From DASUCS01 sp041166385 (lineage in GTDB: Bacteria; Actinomycetota; Acidimicrobiia; Acidimicrobiales; JACDCH01): a stretch of 64,000 nt of DNA. Positions 59,411-64,000 of the stretch are shown in pieces (the first letter of the stretch is position 1; every line of letters starts with the position of its first letter). A program made the translations under genes and the position numbers. Under the pieces are notes generated by a model. That model was given only the letters and a program-made list of their open reading frames with translations. It did no database searches and was not told the DNA's origin. Location of the stretch: positions 9,142 through 73,141 of the forward strand of contig JBEEFW010000159.1 of NCBI GenBank assembly GCA_041166385.1, given 5' to 3'.

Positions 59411-59494
59411 ATTCGGCAACCCGGCTGCCATAGGGAGCGAATCCCCGTAGGCCCGTGGCTTTGCGTGCACCCGGGTTTCCCCGGGGTTGCCTGT
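59411..59494 (-). promoter_or_regulatory. cyclic di-GMP-I (GEMM) riboswitch
   Basis: On the minus strand the RNA contains GGCAACCC, a GAAA-capped helix (CCGGGGAAACCCGG), the highly conserved CACGCAAAGCCACGGGCC, the tetraloop-receptor pair CCTACG/CTATGG, and GGCAGCCGGGTTGCC closing P1. These are the core features of the GEMM-I aptamer. The P1 strand is followed by AATCGAAGGGAAACGAA and the ATG of the CAP gene, with no terminator in between, so control of ribosome access is the likely mode. Confidence 0.9.
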
Positions 59495-59562
59495 TCGTCG
59501 ATGACAGAGGAAGTATCGGCGCCTGCGTCTCAAACCTTGACTAGTCCGGAGGAAGGAATTCC

Positions 59563-61023
59563 TTGAACCTCGCGGCCGTGATCGACCGACACCCTGACGA
59601 CGCCGTGGCCCTTGTGTACCGGGACCAGACGACCACCTACGGGGAGTTGCGGGGGCAGGTGGGACAGCTGCGTGGGGCTCTCGTCGAGCTCGGCCTCGCC
59701 CCGGGCGACCGGGTGGCCATCCTCTGTGGGAACGACGGCTACTTCGTCACCTCGTACCTGGCCGTGCTGGGCGCCGGGCTGGTGGCGGTCCCGTTGAACC
59801 CGTTGAGCCCTGCCCGCGAGCTACAGCGCGAGCTGGTGGCCGTGGGCGTCCGGGCCGTGATCATCGGGCCGGCCGGCGAGCCCTCGATGTCCGGCGTCGA
59901 TGCTGCCGAGGTTCCTACGCTCGAGCACCGGATCCATGCGGAGGATCTGCCCGCGGCGGCGCCCGTGCCCGTCGTCGACCGGGATGCCACTGACCTGGCC
60001 GCGATGATCTTCACCAGCGGGACGGCCGGCTCGCCCAAGGCGGCGATGCTCACGCACGGCAACCTGCTCGCGAACCTGGAACAGATGCAGGCGCACCCGG
60101 GGCGCGCGCAGAACGAGCTCGACGTCAGCCTCGGAGTGCTGCCGCTGTTCCACATCTTCGGGCTCAACGTCGTCCTCGGGCTGTCGCTGTACGCCGGGTC
60201 GCGTGTCGTGCTGCTCGAGCGCTTCGATCCGGTGTCGGCCCTCGAAGCGATCAGCCGTCATGGCGTCACGGTCCTGCCGGGCGCGCCCGCGATGTGGACG
60301 GCGTGGTCCGCGTTGCCCGAGGCGACGCACGAAGCATTCGCGACCGTGCGGCTCGCGGCATCAGGCGCGGCGAAGTTGCCACTCGAGATCGCCGAACGCT
60401 GCGAGCAGCGATTCGGCGTGACGATCTCGGAGGGGTACGGCCTGACCGAGGCGTCACCCGTCGTGACGACGGCGTCGGGCATCGCCGCAAAACCGGGATC
60501 GATCGGCGTGCCCTTACCGGGTGTTCGGCTGCGGTTGGTCGACGCCGACCAAGACGACGTGTTGATCGGTGACGCCGGCGAGATCTGGGTGCAGGGCGCG
60601 AACGTGTTTGCCGGCTACTGGAACGACGCGGAGGCAACGGCCCGCGCGCTCACGCCCGACGGATGGTTGCGCACTGGCGACATCGCGGTGGTCGACGACG
60701 ACGGCGCGCTCTACCTCGTCGATCGGGCCAAGGACTTGATCATCGTCTCGGGCTTCAACGTGTATCCCGCCGAGGTGGAAGACGTCCTCCTCGAGCATCC
60801 AGCGGTTGAAGCGTGCGCGGTCGTCGGTGTCGCACATCCGTACAGCGGCGAGAGCGTGAAGGCCTACGTCGTGCTCGCTCCGGATCAGGTCGTGGAGGAG
60901 GACAGTCTCATCGCGTTCTGCGCCGACCGTCTCGCCCGCTACAAGTGTCCCGAAAGGGTGACGTTCGTCGACGCGCTCCCCGTGGGTCTCGGCGGCAAGG
61001 TCCTCCGCCGCGCCCTCCGCTGA
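59563..61023 (+). CDS. AMP-dependent acyl-CoA ligase
   Basis: 486 residues of the ANL superfamily: FTSGTAGSPKAAMLTHGN (P-loop, about 148-165), GYGLTEASPVV (about 288-298), WLRTGDIA and the catalytic Lys near the end in GGKVLRRAL. Activates a fatty or aromatic acid to its CoA ester. TTG start at 59563 with GGAGGAAGG nine bases upstream and divergent from the riboswitch-CAP unit. Confidence 0.9.
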   Translation: MNLAAVIDRHPDDAVALVYRDQTTTYGELRGQVGQLRGALVELGLAPGDRVAILCGNDGYFVTSYLAVLGAGLVAVPLNPLSPARELQRELVAVGVRAVIIGPAGEPSMSGVDAAEVPTLEHRIHAEDLPAAAPVPVVDRDATDLAAMIFTSGTAGSPKAAMLTHGNLLANLEQMQAHPGRAQNELDVSLGVLPLFHIFGLNVVLGLSLYAGSRVVLLERFDPVSALEAISRHGVTVLPGAPAMWTAWSALPEATHEAFATVRLAASGAAKLPLEIAERCEQRFGVTISEGYGLTEASPVVTTASGIAAKPGSIGVPLPGVRLRLVDADQDDVLIGDAGEIWVQGANVFAGYWNDAEATARALTPDGWLRTGDIAVVDDDGALYLVDRAKDLIIVSGFNVYPAEVEDVLLEHPAVEACAVVGVAHPYSGESVKAYVVLAPDQVVEEDSLIAFCADRLARYKCPERVTFVDALPVGLGGKVLRRALR

Positions 61024-61037
61024 TCAGTGGGATTTGC

Positions 61038-61889
61038 CTAGGTCGCGAGAAAGTCGCGCAGCACGGTCTCGGTCCGCTCCGGCTGGTCGCGGTACGTGCC
61101 GTGGCCGCAATCGTCGAACAGCTCGAACCGCACGACCGATGGCTCGAGCGCGCCAACGATCTCCGCTTGCGCTGATGGTGGGCAGACCGGATCGAGCTCG
61201 CCCGCCAATACGAGGGTCGGCACACGAATCGTGGCGAGGTCGTCGCGCAGGTCCATCGTGCGTTGCTCGCCGAGGATGAAGAAATCGCCGACCGGAGTGT
61301 TCATGCGAGCGCGCTTGGCGCCGTCGGTGAGGTTTCCACTGTGCTGTGTGTACAAGGGCAGGCAGGTGGCCATGTACTTCTCGTTGATCCCCTCGCCTGG
61401 CGCGGTCCAGAACTCCGCTGCGATCGAGCGCGCCTCGTCGCCTCCCAGCTTCTGGAACATCTGGAGCACGTCGTCGAGCACCATCCGTGCCGCGGTGCTC
61501 GAGAGAATCAGCTTCGAGGCGAGGTCGGGGTGGCGCGCGGCCGCGTGGATGGCGACCATCCCGCCGAATGAGTTGCCGAGAACGACTGGCTGCTCGATCG
61601 CCAACGCGGCGCAGAACCGGGCGACATCGTCGGCCCATGCGTCGAGCAGCCAGTGCGTCGAATCCGTGCGTTGATCGCTGCGGCCTTGACCGCGGTGGTC
61701 GAGGTACACGACCTGATGCGTGTCGGCGAACCGTCCGAACCACGGCTTGAACAGCGAGTGGTCGAAGCCGGGGCCGCCGTGCAGCAGTAGTAGTACCGGC
61801 TTCTCGCGCATCGCCGGACCGTCAGGTTCGAGGCCGGCGCCGTCAGTGTCGAAGTAGAGGCGAACGCCCGGCTCGATCTCGACGCGCAT
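61038..61889 (-). CDS. alpha/beta hydrolase (proline iminopeptidase-like)
   Basis: 283 residues, cytosolic. HGGPGFDHS (oxyanion), DHRGQGRSDQ, nucleophile GNSFGGM (about 106-112), Asp in AGELDPVCPP and His in DCGHGTYRD. The HGGPG motif points to prolyl aminopeptidase-type or epoxide hydrolase-type enzymes. Start ATG 61889 shares one base with the upstream gene stop. Convergent with the acyl-CoA ligase gene. Confidence 0.88.
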   Translation of the reverse strand: MRVEIEPGVRLYFDTDGAGLEPDGPAMREKPVLLLLHGGPGFDHSLFKPWFGRFADTHQVVYLDHRGQGRSDQRTDSTHWLLDAWADDVARFCAALAIEQPVVLGNSFGGMVAIHAAARHPDLASKLILSSTAARMVLDDVLQMFQKLGGDEARSIAAEFWTAPGEGINEKYMATCLPLYTQHSGNLTDGAKRARMNTPVGDFFILGEQRTMDLRDDLATIRVPTLVLAGELDPVCPPSAQAEIVGALEPSVVRFELFDDCGHGTYRDQPERTETVLRDFLAT

Positions 61890-62590
61890 CAGGCCGCCTC
61901 GACGACGCGCATTGCCGCTCGCTGCGGCGCGTTCGTCAACAGGAAACCGGCGAAGATCACGGTGATGCCGGCAACGAGCGACACGGCGAAGCCGTCCATC
62001 TCGTTGAGCACCGAGTTGAGGATGCCACCCGCGCCGAGGATCACGGTTCCGGCCGCGATCAACGCGTTCGCGAGCGCGAGCCGGCGCGTCGACCGGCGAC
62101 GCGCCAACCGCACCGCGCTCCAGACCGCGCCGGCCACGATGACGAGCGCGGCGACACCCGATCCGGCCGCGGCCAAGATCCGTGGCACCGGTCCGAACAC
62201 CTCACTGCCTTGGGGCAACGTCGTGGCGTGAACGGCCGCACTGAATGGCGCGACTGCGAGAACTCCCGCGCTGAACAGCGCGAAGGCATGCACGCCGATC
62301 GCGACGCGCTGCGCGATGCGGCGATCAGCAAGGAGATACACGGTGCCGAGCGCGAGGTACGGGACGTTCACGATTGCGCCGAACAGGTAGAAGAGCCGGA
62401 ACCAAAGCCCGTTCCACCCGAACGAGGCACCAGCCCACAGTGCTGCGGAGGCGGCCGCGAAGAGGAACAGCGCGACGGTCCATGCGGCTTCGTGGGGCTT
62501 GCGTCGGTCGAGCCACCGTTCGAGCGTGCACATGGCAAAGGCCAGCGCCAGCAACGTCGCGGCGGCCGCCAAGGCCAAATGGGTCGACAT
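61889..62590 (-). CDS. seven-helix membrane protein of unknown function
   Basis: 233 residues with seven helices and small loops (first helix about 5-22, last about 205-225). WNGLWFRLFYLFGAIVNVPYLALG is the most distinctive region. The C-terminal tail has two Arg residues. I do not recognise the family. Stop and the next start overlap by 1 nt (TGATG), so it is co-translated with the hydrolase. Confidence 0.75.
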   Translation of the reverse strand: MSTHLALAAAATLLALAFAMCTLERWLDRRKPHEAAWTVALFLFAAASAALWAGASFGWNGLWFRLFYLFGAIVNVPYLALGTVYLLADRRIAQRVAIGVHAFALFSAGVLAVAPFSAAVHATTLPQGSEVFGPVPRILAAAGSGVAALVIVAGAVWSAVRLARRRSTRRLALANALIAAGTVILGAGGILNSVLNEMDGFAVSLVAGITVIFAGFLLTNAPQRAAMRVVEAA

Positions 62591-62618
62591 CGTCGATCAT
62601 TCTGCCAAGTGCCGGTGC

Positions 62619-62634
62619 TTGTGAACTTGTGCAC
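62619..62634 (+). promoter_or_regulatory. partial Rex operator-like site
   Basis: TTGTGAACTTGTGCAC, 23 nt before the rex start. Rex boxes read roughly TTGTGAA-n4-TTCACAA; the left half matches while the right half is poor. Rex commonly represses its own operon, so position supports it, the sequence only partly. Confidence 0.35.
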
Positions 62635-62656
62635 GCCTCCGTACCATCGAGGAGCA

Positions 62657-63340
62657 ATGACCGAGCGGGCGCGGAGGCGCATCCCTGAAGCGACCGTGGC
62701 CCGCCTGCCGGTGTATCTGCGCAGCCTCCTCGAGATCGGCGACGACGCGACGACGGTGTCGTCCGAGCGTCTGGCCGAGCTCGCCGGCGTCAATGCCGCC
62801 AAAGTGCGCAAAGACCTCTCCTACCTCGGGTCGTACGGCACGCGCGGGGTCGGGTACGACGTCGAGTACCTCCTGTTCCAGATGAGCCGCGAGCTCGGGC
62901 TGACACAGCACTGGCCCGTGGTGATCGTCGGCATCGGCAACCTCGGCCACGCGCTCGCCAACTACGGCGGGTTCGACGCCAGCGGCTTCCACGTCGTCGC
63001 CCTCGTCGACGCCGATCCGTCGAAGGTCGGCCAAGAGGTGGCCGGCACCGCGATCCGGCCGATGGACGATCTTCCGGACCTCGTGCGCGACAACGGTGTC
63101 GTGATCGGCATCATCGCCACCCCCGCGCTCGCGGCCCAGGACGTTGCCGACCTGCTCGTCGAAGCGGGCGTCACGTCGATCCTCAACTTCGCGCCCGCGG
63201 TGATCACGGTTCCTGACGGCGTCTCGCTCCGCAAGGTCGATCTGGCCGTCGAGCTGCAGATCCTCAGCTTCCACCAGCAGCGTCGCACCGGCCGGGCGCA
63301 GCCGCCGATCGACGTGGCACCCGTCGCCGCCGCTGACTGA
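62657..63340 (+). CDS. rex: redox-sensing transcriptional repressor Rex
   Basis: 227 residues: winged helix (about 15-70, SSERLAELAGVNAAKVRKDLSYLGSYGTRGVGY) and a Rossmann NADH-binding domain (VVIVGIGNLGHALANY, about 88-103). Senses the NADH/NAD ratio and represses respiratory and heme genes. Start ATG 62657, GGAGCA just upstream. Located ahead of siroheme and heme synthesis genes as in Streptomyces. Confidence 0.95.
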   Translation: MTERARRRIPEATVARLPVYLRSLLEIGDDATTVSSERLAELAGVNAAKVRKDLSYLGSYGTRGVGYDVEYLLFQMSRELGLTQHWPVVIVGIGNLGHALANYGGFDASGFHVVALVDADPSKVGQEVAGTAIRPMDDLPDLVRDNGVVIGIIATPALAAQDVADLLVEAGVTSILNFAPAVITVPDGVSLRKVDLAVELQILSFHQQRRTGRAQPPIDVAPVAAAD

Positions 63341-63348
63341 CCGCTCAC

Positions 63349-63984
63349 ATGCCGGTGGACGAACCGCTGTATCCGATCAACTTGCGCCTGAAGGGCAAGC
63401 GCTGTCTCGTCGTGGGCGGCGGGAAGGTCGCCGAGGGCAAGGTGCGCGGCCTGCTCGAAGCCGGGGCCGTCGTGACGGTCGTCGCCCCGGATGTGTCCGA
63501 CAGCCTCGCCGCGCTCGAGGGTGTCGACGTCGAGCGCCGGTCGTATCAACCGGGCGACCTCGCCGGCTTCCGTCTGGCCGTCGTGGCCACGAGCGATCCC
63601 GAGGTGAACCGAGCCGTGTTCCTCGAGGGAGAAGCAACGGGCGTCTGGGTCAACGCCGCCGACGATCCGGACAACTGCACGTTCACGCTTCCCGCCCGCA
63701 TCCGGCAGGGATCGTTGCTGGTCACGTTCGCGACCGGCGGCAACAGTCCGGCGCTCGCGTCGTGGCTCCGCCGGCGGTACGAAGAAGAGTTCGGCCCCGA
63801 GTACGACGTGCTCATCGACCTCCTCGCCGAAGCCCGCGCCGAATTGCGCAAACGAGGGCTGTCGACCGAGGGCCCAGGTTGGCAACGCGCACTGGATTCG
63901 GGAATGCTGGACCTGATCCGCGAGGGTGATCTCGCCGAAGCCAAGGAGCGCCTCCAGGCGTGTCTGTCGTCGTCATCGGACTGA
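63349..63984 (+). CDS. precorrin-2 dehydrogenase / siroheme synthase N-terminal type
   Basis: 211 residues: Rossmann part NLRLKGKRCLVVGGGKVAEGKVRGLLEAG, catalytic Asp in NAADDPDNCTFTLPARIRQG-type stretch (ADDPDNC) and the RRRYEEEFGPEY helical region. Oxidises precorrin-2 to sirohydrochlorin and may also insert iron (Met8-like). There is no methyltransferase domain. Starts 8 nt after rex; overlaps hemA by 25 nt. Confidence 0.92.
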   Translation: MPVDEPLYPINLRLKGKRCLVVGGGKVAEGKVRGLLEAGAVVTVVAPDVSDSLAALEGVDVERRSYQPGDLAGFRLAVVATSDPEVNRAVFLEGEATGVWVNAADDPDNCTFTLPARIRQGSLLVTFATGGNSPALASWLRRRYEEEFGPEYDVLIDLLAEARAELRKRGLSTEGPGWQRALDSGMLDLIREGDLAEAKERLQACLSSSSD

Positions 63985-64000
63985 ACCACCGGACTGCACC
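63960..64000 (+). CDS. hemA: glutamyl-tRNA reductase (5' end only)
   Basis: Only 13 full codons are visible before the right edge: GTG 63960 then SVVVIGLNHRTAP, the characteristic HemA start in which NHRTAP belongs to the tRNA/substrate site. It begins the heme C5 pathway. AAGGAG lies 11 nt upstream within the preceding gene. The rex-siroheme-hemA order supports the call. Confidence 0.85.
   Translation, partial: MSVVVIGLNHRTA

Noticed and set aside
1..64000. CRISPR arrays, restriction or toxin-antitoxin systems
   Set aside because: No spaced direct repeats, cas genes, methyltransferase/nuclease pairs or toxin-antitoxin pairs were recognised.

Overview
The window is about 67% G+C, gene-dense and free of prophage, transposase, rRNA or CRISPR signals. 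It looks like a chromosomal segment of an actinobacterium outside the classical Streptomyces/Mycobacterium groups, most likely Acidimicrobiia (Ilumatobacter-like). The lineage call is an inference from mycothiol glycosyltransferase MshA, a WhiB7-type regulator, an RsiG homologue, an Rv2578c-type radical SAM protein with an intein, the proC / small HTH neighbourhood and the rex / siroheme / hemA order. About 77 protein genes and one tRNA-Lys can be supported, many with 1-4 nt stop/start overlaps.

Layout. 1-9.8 kb: respiratory island with heme A/O synthesis (ctaA, ctaB), a three-gene set of oxidase-like membrane proteins whose subunit I homologue has lost the oxygen-reducing site, then a complete caa3 oxidase (ctaC with fused cytochrome c, ctaD, ctaE, subunit IV) and a CtaG-like assembly protein. 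9.9-20.8 kb: secreted GH43-like protein, ABC-2 exporter, serS, an RND/MMPL transporter and a four-gene osmolyte (OpuC-type) ABC importer. 20.9-34.4 kb: intein-split radical SAM protein, crotonase, pdxH, poly-gamma-glutamate hydrolase, ccdA/tlpA, whiB7 with an attenuator leader, alcohol dehydrogenase, MBL hydrolase, glycosyltransferase, orn, dut, thioesterase, SufR-like regulator and an ATP-dependent DNA ligase. 34.6-49.1 kb: membrane EAL protein, MFS exporter, an intergenic region with a possible small RNA, HtrA-like protease, HxlR regulator, phosphate module (PhoU, DUF47, Pit), tRNA-Lys, SDR, DksA-like protein, hydrolases, MaoC, MoaD-like, CdsA-like protein and superoxide dismutase. 49.2-64 kb: PuuD-like membrane protein, cupredoxin, an RsiG / receiver / HD-GYP module, mshA, proC, two near-identical 43-nt palindromes, a second ABC-2 exporter, a CAP-domain protein behind a c-di-GMP-I riboswitch, acyl-CoA ligase, and rex / met8 / hemA at the right edge.

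Two themes link genes. First, cyclic di-GMP: an EAL phosphodiesterase with a degenerate GGDEF, an HD-GYP phosphodiesterase, an RsiG-type c-di-GMP-binding anti-sigma factor and a GEMM-I riboswitch all lie within 25 kb, but no intact diguanylate cyclase and no WhiG are present. Second, respiration and redox: heme synthesis, oxidase assembly, thiol-disulfide proteins, Rex, SOD and mycothiol synthesis. The most unusual items are the oxidase subunit I paralogue without CuB and heme a3 ligands, the complete whiB7 attenuation leader, the riboswitch in front of a secreted CAP protein, and the intein placed exactly at the third radical-SAM cluster cysteine.
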